NCBI RefSeq assembly: GCF_027925525.1
Contig: NZ_BSDJ01000011.1
Coordinates: 1-64,000, forward strand
Source of the DNA: Paenibacillus tyrphae
GTDB taxonomy: Bacteria > Bacillota > Bacilli > Paenibacillales > NBRC-103111
DNA length: 64,000 bases
Direction of reading: 5' to 3'
The notes beneath the pieces are model-generated. The model was not told where the DNA came from. It saw only the letters and a list, made by a program, of their open reading frames with translations, and did not search any database. Below, one piece after another: positions 9,115-15,796 of this stretch; position 1 is the stretch's first letter, and each line of letters begins with the position of its first letter. A program made the position numbers and the translations under genes.

Positions 9115-9393
9115 ACGAAAACCGTTAAGCTTTATAAATGGGAGAATTTACAGGCGGATAGTGATTGGAAGGTAAAACGTAGTTTCTCTATGTGGTATTG
9201 TGGCCATTATGATTTCGTAGATTGTGACGAGGGCGTTGAATATGTTTTACCTGAAGGTTATGTAGTAGCAGAAAATGACTTAGGTGAGGAACTTATTTAT
9301 GACCATACTGGTGACTATTGCGAAATTTCCATATCTCATAATAAGCCTGTTTTGTATAGTAACGCTGGGCGCGTGGAGTTGGTTAGGGCATGA
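9115..9393 (+). CDS. Small AT-rich protein of unknown function; start codon altered or non-standard
   Basis: About 93 residues, acidic, rich in Tyr, Trp and Asp, with no family that I recognise. Base composition is clearly AT-richer than in neighbouring genes, and it sits alone between tyrS and rpsD, which suggests acquisition. GGAGGTG at 9102-9108 is followed after 6 bases by ACG AAA ACC where an ATG would be expected. Upstream in-frame TTG (9100) and GTG (9106) overlap that ribosome site and lack one of their own. So translation may use ACG weakly, use TTG at 9100, or have been lost by an ATG to ACG change. Its own terminator follows. Confidence 0.55.
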   Translation, partial: TKTVKLYKWENLQADSDWKVKRSFSMWYCGHYDFVDCDEGVEYVLPEGYVVAENDLGEELIYDHTGDYCEISISHNKPVLYSNAGRVELVRA

Positions 9394-9422
9394 GTTAAGT
9401 TTAAGGAATAATTGAACAAACC

Positions 9423-9458
9423 AAAGAACCCAGAGAATAGAGCTGGGTTCTTTTTTTT
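9423..9458 (+). terminator. Terminator of the 9115-9393 gene
   Basis: AAAGAACCCAG and CTGGGTTCTTT form a perfect stem, followed by eight T residues. Confidence 0.85.
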
Positions 9459-9496
9459 ATCTGGCACTTGGAATATAAGAGCGTCTACCCACATTA

Positions 9497-9566
9497 TTTT
9501 TAGCCCCAAACCAAGCCCTATTTAGCCCCAAATGGGTGCATTATAGTGCATTAACTTGCAATATTG
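9497..9566. repeat. Short direct repeats in the intergenic islet
   Basis: TTTAGCCCCAAA appears twice about 23 bases apart, and TGCATTA occurs twice next to it. The stretch between the small gene's terminator and the rpsD terminator contains nothing else recognisable. These could be scars of an insertion event, but no attachment site could be defined. Confidence 0.3.
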
Positions 9567-9574
9567 ATTGAATG

Positions 9575-9622
9575 AAAAAAAGCCCGGAACCCTTGATAAA
9601 TAAGGGTTTTTGGGCTTTTTTT
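9575..9622. terminator. rpsD terminator
   Basis: AAAAAAAGCCC and GGGCTTTTTTT surround an inner AACCCTT/AAGGGTT stem. It is flanked by A and T runs, hence functional on both strands, and ends the minus-strand rpsD. Confidence 0.85.
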
Positions 9623-9647
9623 CGTAGTAGTTTGCGCGTTAATTCTA

Positions 9648-10247
9648 TTAGCGGCTGTAGAACTCGACGATTTGTTTTTCATCGATTTCTTGAGCAAGCT
9701 CGGAGCGCTCAGGCCAACGAACGTACTTGCCTTCCAATGCGCCTTCGTTGTATTCGAGGTAAGCCGGCAGGTAGTTGCGGTTTGCCAAAGCTTCTTTAAC
9801 GGAAGACATGTTGCGGCTTTTCTCGCGAAGGCCGATCACGTCGCCAGTGCTTACCGTGTAAGAAGCGATGTCGACTTTCTTGCCGTTAACCGTTACGTGA
9901 CCGTGGGAAACCAATTGACGCGCGCCAGCGCGGGAGTTGGCGAAGCCCAGACGGTATACGAGGTTGTCCAAACGGCTTTCAAGCAGGAACATAAAGTTTT
10001 CGCCCGCGATCCCTTGCAGCTTGGTAGCTTTGTTGAACAGGTTGCGGAATTGCTTCTCGTTCAAGCCGTACATGTGGCGAAGTTTTTGTTTTTCTTGCAA
10101 TTGAACGCCGTAGCCGGACATCTTCTTGCGTTGTCCCGGGCCATGCTGCCCCGGAGGGAAAGGACGTTTCAATTCTTTACCAGTACCGCTCAAGGAAATG
10201 CCGAGGCGGCGGCTTAATTTAAATTTAGGACCAGTGTAGCGTGCCAT
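9648..10247 (-). CDS. rpsD: 30S ribosomal protein S4
   Basis: A 199-residue S4, the normal length, starting [16 protein letters not shown]. The S4 RNA-binding domain is [34 protein letters not shown] (split here only by wording) near residues 90-125. It binds 16S rRNA early in small-subunit assembly and in Bacillus represses its own mRNA. The open frame extends to 10421, but the additional residues are untranslated leader: an AAAGGAG lies about 11 bases before the ATG at 10247. It lacks the paired zinc cysteines found in some S4 proteins. Confidence 0.97.
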   Translation of the reverse strand: MARYTGPKFKLSRRLGISLSGTGKELKRPFPPGQHGPGQRKKMSGYGVQLQEKQKLRHMYGLNEKQFRNLFNKATKLQGIAGENFMFLLESRLDNLVYRLGFANSRAGARQLVSHGHVTVNGKKVDIASYTVSTGDVIGLREKSRNMSSVKEALANRNYLPAYLEYNEGALEGKYVRWPERSELAQEIDEKQIVEFYSR

Positions 10248-10457
10248 AAGTTGGGAAGCTCCTTTTATCAATAATTTGGTTAAGTTAATAAACGGGTGAA
10301 GCGTGTGCCCGATTTTGCCTGAAGCGTTTCTTAACGATCCGCACCCGACAAGAAGAACCAGCCGCGGTCCTGTCGGCAGCAAAATCTTACAGAGGGTGAC
10401 GCAAGCTTCCACCATAAGCACGGCTGCCAGAGCAGTAATTCCGATGCTTATTCTCGA
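10248..10457 (-). promoter_or_regulatory. rpsD 5' leader, candidate S4 autoregulatory RNA
   Basis: About 210 bases of untranslated leader lie between the promoter and rpsD. The leader can form a strong hairpin at 10343-10376 (CCGACA/TGTCGG outer arms, AGGACC/GGTTCTT inner arms). B. subtilis rpsD is controlled by S4 binding to such a leader. The match to that pseudoknot was not modelled. Together with the divergent promoter region to 10613, this 366-base intergenic stretch contains no gene. Confidence 0.5.
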
Positions 10458-10463
10458 CTTCTT

Positions 10464-10492
10464 ATTTTATAAGATGGATATGGTTGTGTCAA
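10464..10492 (-). promoter_or_regulatory. rpsD promoter
   Basis: Reading on the minus strand, TTGACA (10487-10492) is separated by 17 bases from TAAAAT (10464-10469). The strong consensus fits a ribosomal protein gene. Confidence 0.8.
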
Positions 10493-10578
10493 GCATAGGA
10501 ATATGGGGACGGTTTACGAAAATATGCTTTTTTATTGCAAGCTATCGCTCCAATACGTTCGTGATCGGAAGCAATTTC

Positions 10579-10587
10579 TGGTACAAT
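10579..10587 (+). promoter_or_regulatory. Extended -10 of the VTT-family gene
   Basis: TGGTACAAT is an extended -10 element 26 bases before the TTG start at 10614. No clear -35 was seen. Confidence 0.45.
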
Positions 10588-10613
10588 ATGATATGCGAAG
10601 GGAGGCTTGACCA

Positions 10614-11201
10614 TTGGCCAATTGGAATGTCCACCAGTTGTCGGAAGCGCTCCGTTCTCTCGGATGGATAGGTCATGTCGCGGGGGCGCTGCTCGTTGTG
10701 CTGCAGACGCTTTTCCCCGTTGTGCCTTTTGTCTTGGTAGCCGGGGCTAACGTCTTGATTTTCGGGTTGTGGCGAGGGTTTCTGGTCAACTATGTGTTTG
10801 CTTGCCTTGGAGCGTTTATTGCGTATTATACGGCGAGAAATTACGGAAGGGCATGGGTGCAGGGCAAGCTCGCGAAGTACGATTTCATCGAGCAATGGAG
10901 CGGGAGACTGGAGCGGCACGGACTTTGGTACATCGCAGCCAGCCGGATTATTCCGGTGATACCTTCCTTCGGCATTAACCTGGGCGCTGCGGTCATGAAG
11001 GTCAAACCAAGGGATTTTGTGATCGGTACATTGATCGGCAAAGCGCCGATGATTTTCCTTGAATCGGTAATCGGGCACGACTTGCTCCATCTCGGCCGAT
11101 ATAAAGGAAGACTTTTTGCCGCATTAGCCTTGTTTTTCGTCCTGCTGATCATCGGGAATTATTACAAAAACAAATGGACCAAAAGCGGCAGCAAATTTTA
11201 A
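10614..11201 (+). CDS. VTT-domain (TVP38/DedA-like) membrane protein
   Basis: A 195-residue polytopic membrane protein of the VTT/SNARE-associated superfamily. Hydrophobic segments are near residues 18-35, 40-70, 115-135 and 165-185. The family's re-entrant loop with conserved Gly and Pro/Arg appears as the ASRIIPVIPSFGINLGAA stretch near residue 110. Related proteins act as lipid scramblases or undecaprenyl-phosphate/phosphatidylethanolamine flippases. The exact substrate here is unknown. The start is TTG with GAAGGGAGG 8 bases upstream. It is followed 30 bases later by an aminopeptidase gene, possibly co-transcribed. Confidence 0.8.
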   Translation: MANWNVHQLSEALRSLGWIGHVAGALLVVLQTLFPVVPFVLVAGANVLIFGLWRGFLVNYVFACLGAFIAYYTARNYGRAWVQGKLAKYDFIEQWSGRLERHGLWYIAASRIIPVIPSFGINLGAAVMKVKPRDFVIGTLIGKAPMIFLESVIGHDLLHLGRYKGRLFAALALFFVLLIIGNYYKNKWTKSGSKF

Positions 11202-11231
11202 CATTGGTAAATGGAAAAAGGAGAAGATTCG

Positions 11232-12350
11232 ATGCGTGATCCCCGTTTAGAACAATTGGCTCGCAATCTTGTAGGTTATTCTTTGAATGTACAGCCCGGC
11301 GAAAGGGTGCTGATCGAGATGATCGGCTCCGAACGGGAAATCGTCAAATGTCTCGTACAAGAGGTGCATGCCCGCGGCGGCCATCCTTACGTGGAACTGA
11401 CGGACTATGCGATTACGGCGGCAGTGCTGCGTTCTGCGACGCCCGAGTTTCTGGAGCACTGGGCCGATATGCACCTGTCGCGAATGAAGGATATGGACTG
11501 TTATGTTGCGGTTCGCGCCGGCGAAAACGTAAGCGAGCTGTCCGACGTGCCTGAGGATAAGATGAAGCTTTACAAAAAAATTTACAGCCAAAAGGTGCAC
11601 ATGGAGCAGCGGATCAAGCATACGCGTTGGGTCGTGCTGCGTTATCCGAACGCGTCGATGGCGCAGCTCGCCGGCATGAGCACGGAAAAATTCGAAAATT
11701 TCTACTTCGACGTCTGTAATCTGGATTACGCTAAAATGTCCGATGCGATGACTCCGCTTCAGGAGCTGATGAACCGTACCGACCGCGTGCGCATCGTGGG
11801 GCCGGGGGAAACGGATATTTCCTTCTCGATCGAAGGCATCGGCTCCGTCAAATGCTGCGGCCGTCGCAACATCCCGGACGGCGAGCTGTATACCGCCCCG
11901 GTACGCGATTCCGTGAACGGCGTCATCGCCTATAATACGGTTTCCGAAAATTCCGGAGTTACGTTCGAGAACGTCGTCTTCCGGTTCGAGAACGGCAAAA
12001 TCGTCGAGGCTACCGCAAACGATACCACCCGGCTGAACAAAATTCTCGACACGGATGAAGGCGCCCGTTATATCGGGGAATTCAGCCTCGGGTTTAACCC
12101 GCATATTTTATACCCGATGAAGGATACGCTGTTTGACGAGAAAATCGATGGCAGTCTCCACTTCACACCCGGCCAAGCGTATGAGCAGGCGGACAACGGC
12201 AACCGCTCCGCCGTTCATTGGGACCTGGTGCTTATTCAACGACCGGAATTTGGCGGGGGCGAGATTTATTTTGACGACCGGCTGATCCGCAAGGACGGAC
12301 GATTCGTCATTCCGGAGCTGGAAGGGCTTAACCCGGAAAATTTAAAGTAA
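11232..12350 (+). CDS. Aminopeptidase, M29 family (AmpS/PepS-like)
   Basis: A 372-residue M29 metallo-aminopeptidase, a cytosolic exopeptidase using a two-metal centre. Supporting features are the N-terminal nucleotide-like fold (ALNVQPGERVLI-type segment near residue 18), FENGKIVEATA near 260, IGEFSLGFNP near 286 and a C-terminal NRSAVHWDLV with likely metal ligands near 330. Some family members run to about 410 residues, so this is a shorter form. The start at 11232 follows AAAGGAGAA; an in-frame ATG at 11211 has no ribosome site. It follows the VTT gene on the same strand. Confidence 0.85.
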   Translation: MRDPRLEQLARNLVGYSLNVQPGERVLIEMIGSEREIVKCLVQEVHARGGHPYVELTDYAITAAVLRSATPEFLEHWADMHLSRMKDMDCYVAVRAGENVSELSDVPEDKMKLYKKIYSQKVHMEQRIKHTRWVVLRYPNASMAQLAGMSTEKFENFYFDVCNLDYAKMSDAMTPLQELMNRTDRVRIVGPGETDISFSIEGIGSVKCCGRRNIPDGELYTAPVRDSVNGVIAYNTVSENSGVTFENVVFRFENGKIVEATANDTTRLNKILDTDEGARYIGEFSLGFNPHILYPMKDTLFDEKIDGSLHFTPGQAYEQADNGNRSAVHWDLVLIQRPEFGGGEIYFDDRLIRKDGRFVIPELEGLNPENLK

Positions 12351-12450
12351 TCGTAACGAAAATAGTGTTGCATGTTATTCCCTTCCACGGTATCATATTT
12401 GAAGAAAGCGATTTATCTTGTCCGTCACTAGACGCATGGAGGGATTTTGT

Positions 12451-12699
12451 ATGCCAAACGCCAATAACGCCGCAATTGTGGAAATTTCTCAAACCGCCAA
12501 TAAATTCAGATCTTCCATTGTTCTTCAGTATGATAACAAGTATATCGATGTGAAGAGCATCCTCGGCTTGTTTACGACGCTGCTCACATCCAGCAACTAT
12601 GATCTTCATGTTCACGGTCCGGATGCCGACGAAGCAAAGAAAGCGATGGCCGAAGTGTTCGAGAAGCATGGTCTTAAGATCAACAGCATTCAAGACTAA
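12451..12699 (+). CDS. HPr-like protein lacking the active-site histidine
   Basis: An 82-residue protein that aligns with HPr from about HPr residue 16 onward: ISQTANKF matches VQTASKY, and IDVKSILG matches VNLKSIMG. The regulatory serine (Ser46 of HPr) is therefore kept in KSILG. The first strand and the His15 loop are missing, so it cannot carry PTS phosphate in the normal way. This recalls Crh, which also lacks the histidine but keeps Ser46, although Crh retains the first strand. GGAGG sits 8 bases before the ATG at 12451; the frame extends to a TTG at 12418 without a ribosome site. A regulatory rather than transport role is an inference. Confidence 0.7.
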   Translation: MPNANNAAIVEISQTANKFRSSIVLQYDNKYIDVKSILGLFTTLLTSSNYDLHVHGPDADEAKKAMAEVFEKHGLKINSIQD

Positions 12700-12717
12700 T
12701 CCATACGATTTCCAGGT

Positions 12718-12760
12718 AAAGGCATTTTCGCACAGGCGAAGATGCCTTTATTTATTTTTT
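12718..12760 (+). terminator. Terminator of the HPr-like gene
   Basis: AAAGGCATTTTCG and CGAAGATGCCTTT pair with one mismatch, followed by a T-rich tract to 12760. Confidence 0.75.
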
Positions 12761-12775
12761 TGAGAATAATTCTCA
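12761..12775. promoter_or_regulatory. Fur-box-like 7-1-7 palindrome upstream of ylaN
   Basis: TGAGAATAATTCTCA is a perfect 7-1-7 inverted repeat, the architecture of Bacillus Fur/PerR boxes (Fur consensus TGATAATNATTATCA). It lies about 30 bases upstream of the predicted ylaN -35. The sequence favours Fur over PerR because of the TGA/TCA ends. Confidence 0.55.
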
Positions 12776-12804
12776 AAGTCCGGCGTCTATCTTGGTCTAT
12801 CGAC

Positions 12805-12833
12805 TTGTGTATTGCGTCGTTTTCGACTAATAT
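12805..12833 (+). promoter_or_regulatory. Probable ylaN promoter
   Basis: TTGTGT at 12805-12810 and TAATAT at 12828-12833 are separated by 17 bases. The transcript would have a leader of about 100 bases. Confidence 0.5.
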
Positions 12834-12940
12834 AAAACTATCGGCGTTTAAGCGCCTGCTTCGGATAAGTACCGGGGCCGCATGTTCGTCCGGTTGACCG
12901 CCGGAGAACGCAAATGGTTGGATTACAGGGGGGGAGCACC

Positions 12941-13228
12941 ATGTCGTCGGATGTGCTGCTCAGCTTGTCGCAGAAGGCTCTGCATCTGCTGCAAGAAGAT
13001 GCGGACAAGATCGAGAAGCTGATCGAAGTGCAGATGGAAAACTTAACCACGCGCAAATGTCCTCTGTATGAAGAGGTGTTAGATACGCAAATTTACGGGT
13101 TGTCGCGGGAGATTGACTTTGCGATCCGGGCGGAGCTGATTACCGAGACGGCGGGCAAACAGATCTTGATGAAGCTGGAACGGAATATGGCCCAGCTCTA
13201 TGAGGCTATGAGTCAAAACAAAGAGTAA
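12941..13228 (+). CDS. ylaN: YlaN family protein (DUF1507)
   Basis: A 95-residue helical protein with the YlaN hallmark segment NLTTRKCPLYEEVLDTQIYGLSREIDF-type core (residues about 35-65, nearly identical to B. subtilis). Recent work on B. subtilis and Staphylococcus describes YlaN as an iron-linked protein that binds Fur and relieves repression. Here a Fur-like palindrome lies upstream, consistent with an iron circuit. The ATG at 12941 follows a GGGGGGGAG; the in-frame upstream ATG at 12914 has none. It is monocistronic with a terminator shared with the convergent antiporter gene. Confidence 0.92.
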   Translation: MSSDVLLSLSQKALHLLQEDADKIEKLIEVQMENLTTRKCPLYEEVLDTQIYGLSREIDFAIRAELITETAGKQILMKLERNMAQLYEAMSQNKE

Positions 13229-13258
13229 CCTTCACTGGGAAGGTTACTCTTTGTTTTT
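13220..13258. terminator. Bidirectional terminator between ylaN and the antiporter gene
   Basis: AAAGAGTAACCTT and AAGGTTACTCTTT form a perfect 13-bp stem, with a T-rich tail to 13258. Confidence 0.9.
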
Positions 13259-13273
13259 TGTATCGTATGGCTT

Positions 13274-14326
13274 CTACACTAAGAAGAACGCAATGCCCAG
13301 AATGATATAGACCACCAGCAGCAGCACGCCCTCGAACCACGTTGTGGCTCCGTCCTTGGAGATCGATTTGGCGATAAACGCGGCTACGCCGATGGCTATG
13401 ATCTCGTAGGTCGTAAAGACGAGATCCATCGTTTTGCCGAAAAGAAGCGAGAGCAGCACCAACACAGGCGCGACGAACAGGGCAATCTGCAGGCTGCTGC
13501 CGACCGCGATTTCGACGGCGGCGCCCATTTTGTTTTTCCGGGCCATCATAACGGCGGCGCTATGCTCCGCGGCATTGCCGACGATGGCAATCAGGAAGGC
13601 GCCTACGAACAGCTCGGACAGTCCGTATTGATGGCTGAACGGCTCCAGCGTATGTACTAGCCACTCGCTCTGAAAGGCGACCATGGCGGTAGCGATAATC
13701 AGAAATACAATGGACATGCCTTTGGACCATGCGGCTTCCCCGTGCTCGACGACTTCGTCCGACAGCTCGTTCTTATGCGTGATCATGGAGAAGACGAGCC
13801 AGAGCAGGTAAGCGATGATCAGGATCACGGATACGATGATGCTCAGATTGGACGTTTCATGAGTGGTGAAGCTCCGGGCGAAAGCGGCAGGAATGAACAG
13901 CGCAATAACGGCCAATAGCATGAGCGATCCGTTGTGACCGGCCAATTTTACGTTGAAGGTCTGTTCCTTGAATTTCAAGCCGCCGAGCAGCACGCTAAGT
14001 CCGAGCACCAGCAGCATATTCCCGATAATGGAGCCGGTGATACTGGCTTTGACGATATCGAACATCCCGTCTTTCACCAGAAAGATGGCGATGATAAGCT
14101 CTGCGGCATTGCCGAACGTCGCGTTCAAAAAACCGCCCAGTCTTTCCCCGGCATAATGCGCCACACTTTCCGTAGCTTTTCCCAGGAAGCCGGCGACAAA
14201 GACGATCGCTACCGCCGAGATTAAGAATTGCACCGTAGGGCTGAATGTGGGAGCTCCGACATAATGAGCCACTGCACTTAGGGCGAAGCTTGCAAGCAGA
14301 CCGATCGTAAAACCGTGGCGTTTCAA
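13274..14326 (-). CDS. Calcium/proton antiporter (CaCA family, ChaA/YfkE-like)
   Basis: A 350-residue membrane protein with about ten to eleven hydrophobic segments and two copies of the CaCA alpha repeat. The first is ...GNAAELIIAIF near residue 75, and the second is ...GNAAEHSAAVMMARK near 255. Each contains the conserved glutamate used for cation binding. It exports calcium in exchange for protons. An acidic cytoplasmic loop (KNELSDEVVEHGEAAW) lies midway. The TTG at 14326 is 6 bases after GAGGTGA; a GTG at 14335 overlaps that site and is less likely. Confidence 0.9.
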   Translation of the reverse strand: MKRHGFTIGLLASFALSAVAHYVGAPTFSPTVQFLISAVAIVFVAGFLGKATESVAHYAGERLGGFLNATFGNAAELIIAIFLVKDGMFDIVKASITGSIIGNMLLVLGLSVLLGGLKFKEQTFNVKLAGHNGSLMLLAVIALFIPAAFARSFTTHETSNLSIIVSVILIIAYLLWLVFSMITHKNELSDEVVEHGEAAWSKGMSIVFLIIATAMVAFQSEWLVHTLEPFSHQYGLSELFVGAFLIAIVGNAAEHSAAVMMARKNKMGAAVEIAVGSSLQIALFVAPVLVLLSLLFGKTMDLVFTTYEIIAIGVAAFIAKSISKDGATTWFEGVLLLVVYIILGIAFFLV

Positions 14327-14428
14327 AAGGATCACCTCATGTGGTAAAGTATACCTAACTCGAATAAAACCTATTCTAATATAATCAATTTTTGGACAAA
14401 GTAAAATACTTTTAGGGAGGAGTTTTTC

Positions 14429-15214
14429 ATGGATTTATATTTAAAAGGTAAAAAAGCCGTTGTCACCGCTTCCAGCAAGGGTTTGGGGCGGGCAATCGCT
14501 GAGCAGCTGGCGGCGGAAGGAGCCGATTTATTGCTCTGCAGCCGCGATGCACAGGCCGTATGCGACGTAGCGGCCCAGCTGGCGCAAAAATACGGCGTAT
14601 CGGCTACAGGCATGGCTGTCGATCTAAGCAGCCCAGAGCAAATCGGCTGGCTCGTCCAGCAGGCTGCCGACCGATTCGGCCGGGTTGACGCTCTCGTATG
14701 CAATGCCGGAGGGCCGCCAAGCGGCAGCTTTCTGTCGCTGGACGAGGAGGCGTGGCTCCATGCCATTCAATTGAATCTCATGAGCGTTGTCAGGCTTGTC
14801 AAAGGCTTCCATCCGCTGATGAAGGAACAGGGAGGACGGATCGTCACGATCGCTTCGTCGTCGGTGAAAATGCCGATCCCCGGCTTGGTGCTGTCCAATA
14901 CGCTGCGGACGGGGATCGTCGGTCTAATGAAGACGCTATCGGTCGAGTGGGGCCCGGACGGAATTTTGTTGAACACCGTATCTCCCGGCCGAATCAGCAC
15001 GGAACGTCTGGTTGAGCTGGATTCGGCCAAAGCGGCCCGCGATCAGGTGACGGTTGAAAAGATACAGGAGAGCATGGTCAAGGACATTCCGCTCGGCCGC
15101 TACGGCGAGCCGGAGGAGCTGGCTGCCACGGCGGCATTCCTGCTTTCGCCGCGCAACAGCTATATGACCGGTTCGGTTTTTTATGTCGACGGCGGGTCGG
15201 TTAAGGCCATTTAG
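14429..15214 (+). CDS. Short-chain dehydrogenase/reductase, atypical catalytic site
   Basis: A 261-residue SDR with an N-terminal cofactor motif of type GxxxGxG (ASSKGLGRAIAEQL near residue 14), the NAGG motif near 90 and a C-terminal FYVDGGSVKAI. It resembles FabG-like oxidoreductases. However, the position of the catalytic YxxxK reads LVLSNTLRTG (near 158), with neither Tyr nor Lys, although the preceding serines (IASSSVK) remain. This LSNxLR pattern occurs in a subgroup of SDRs of unknown reaction, so I give no substrate. A strong GGGAGGAG precedes the ATG. It stands alone between the antiporter and the Asp23-family gene. Confidence 0.85.
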   Translation: MDLYLKGKKAVVTASSKGLGRAIAEQLAAEGADLLLCSRDAQAVCDVAAQLAQKYGVSATGMAVDLSSPEQIGWLVQQAADRFGRVDALVCNAGGPPSGSFLSLDEEAWLHAIQLNLMSVVRLVKGFHPLMKEQGGRIVTIASSSVKMPIPGLVLSNTLRTGIVGLMKTLSVEWGPDGILLNTVSPGRISTERLVELDSAKAARDQVTVEKIQESMVKDIPLGRYGEPEELAATAAFLLSPRNSYMTGSVFYVDGGSVKAI

Positions 15215-15310
15215 AGGTATTATCAGGCGGCCCGTTATCGGCTTGTTCCAGCTTACAGCTCCCGCGAATTCGGGTGATGTCGAAAACTGTCAAATGGTTG
15301 CGCGGTACAT

Positions 15311-15339
15311 TTGCTTTCCCGCTTGGAAGTTATTACAAT
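15311..15339 (+). promoter_or_regulatory. Promoter of the Asp23-family gene
   Basis: TTGCTT (15311-15316) and TACAAT (15334-15339) have a 17-base spacer. An overlapping alternative is TTGGAA (15323-15328) with TATAAT (15345-15350), which would leave almost no room before the ribosome site. Confidence 0.55.
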
Positions 15340-15369
15340 AGAGCTATAATCCTTGAAGGAGTGATCCTC

Positions 15370-15759
15370 ATGAGCGAAGAAATTCAAACAGGTCTTATCC
15401 GCATTTCAGATGACGTTGTAGCGACTATTGCAGGATTGGCTGCGCTGGAGACTCCAGGGATTGCCGGTATGTCCGGAGGTATTTCCGAAGGATTGGCGAA
15501 GCGTCTGAGCGGCAAAAACGTACAAAAGGGCGTTTCGGTGGAAGTGGGCCAAGTGGAAGCGGCTATCGATCTTCGAGTGATTGTCAATTTCGGAAGTAAG
15601 ATCCATGAGGTTTGTCGCGATCTTCAAGAAAATGTGCGCGATGCGGTAGAGAACATGACCGGTCTGACGGTCGTTGAAGTCAATATTAAGGTTGAGGGCG
15701 TCGCATTTCGTGAGGAAGAGCAAGCCATCGTGGAGGACCCGAATAACCGGGTCAAGTAA
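15370..15759 (+). CDS. Asp23/Gls24 family protein (YqhY-like)
   Basis: A 129-residue Asp23/Gls24 family protein. Landmarks are IRISDDVVATIAGLAALETPGI near the N-terminus and VNIKVEGVAF near the C-terminus. Relatives are YqhY and YloU of B. subtilis; YqhY is linked to control of acetyl-CoA carboxylase. The start at 15370 has GAAGGAG 8 bases before it; the open frame from 15274 is leader. A second family member (yloU) lies at 59006. The terminator is shared with the convergent ftsW gene. Confidence 0.85.
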   Translation: MSEEIQTGLIRISDDVVATIAGLAALETPGIAGMSGGISEGLAKRLSGKNVQKGVSVEVGQVEAAIDLRVIVNFGSKIHEVCRDLQENVRDAVENMTGLTVVEVNIKVEGVAFREEEQAIVEDPNNRVK

Positions 15760-15766
15760 AAGCAAG

Positions 15767-15796
15767 AAAGAGAGCCAGGATCAGGCTCTCTTTTTC
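15767..15796. terminator. Bidirectional terminator between the Asp23-family gene and ftsW
   Basis: AAAGAGAGCC and GGCTCTCTTT enclose a 7-base loop, with a T run to 15795. It overlaps the stop codon of the minus-strand gene. Confidence 0.85.

Noticed and set aside
10248..10421. Extension of rpsD to 257 residues
   Set aside because: S4 proteins are about 200 residues; the extension is the transcribed leader with a promoter at 10464-10492.
12418..12450. TTG start that would extend the HPr-like protein
   Set aside because: There is no ribosome site before it, and the added 11 residues do not resemble the HPr first strand.
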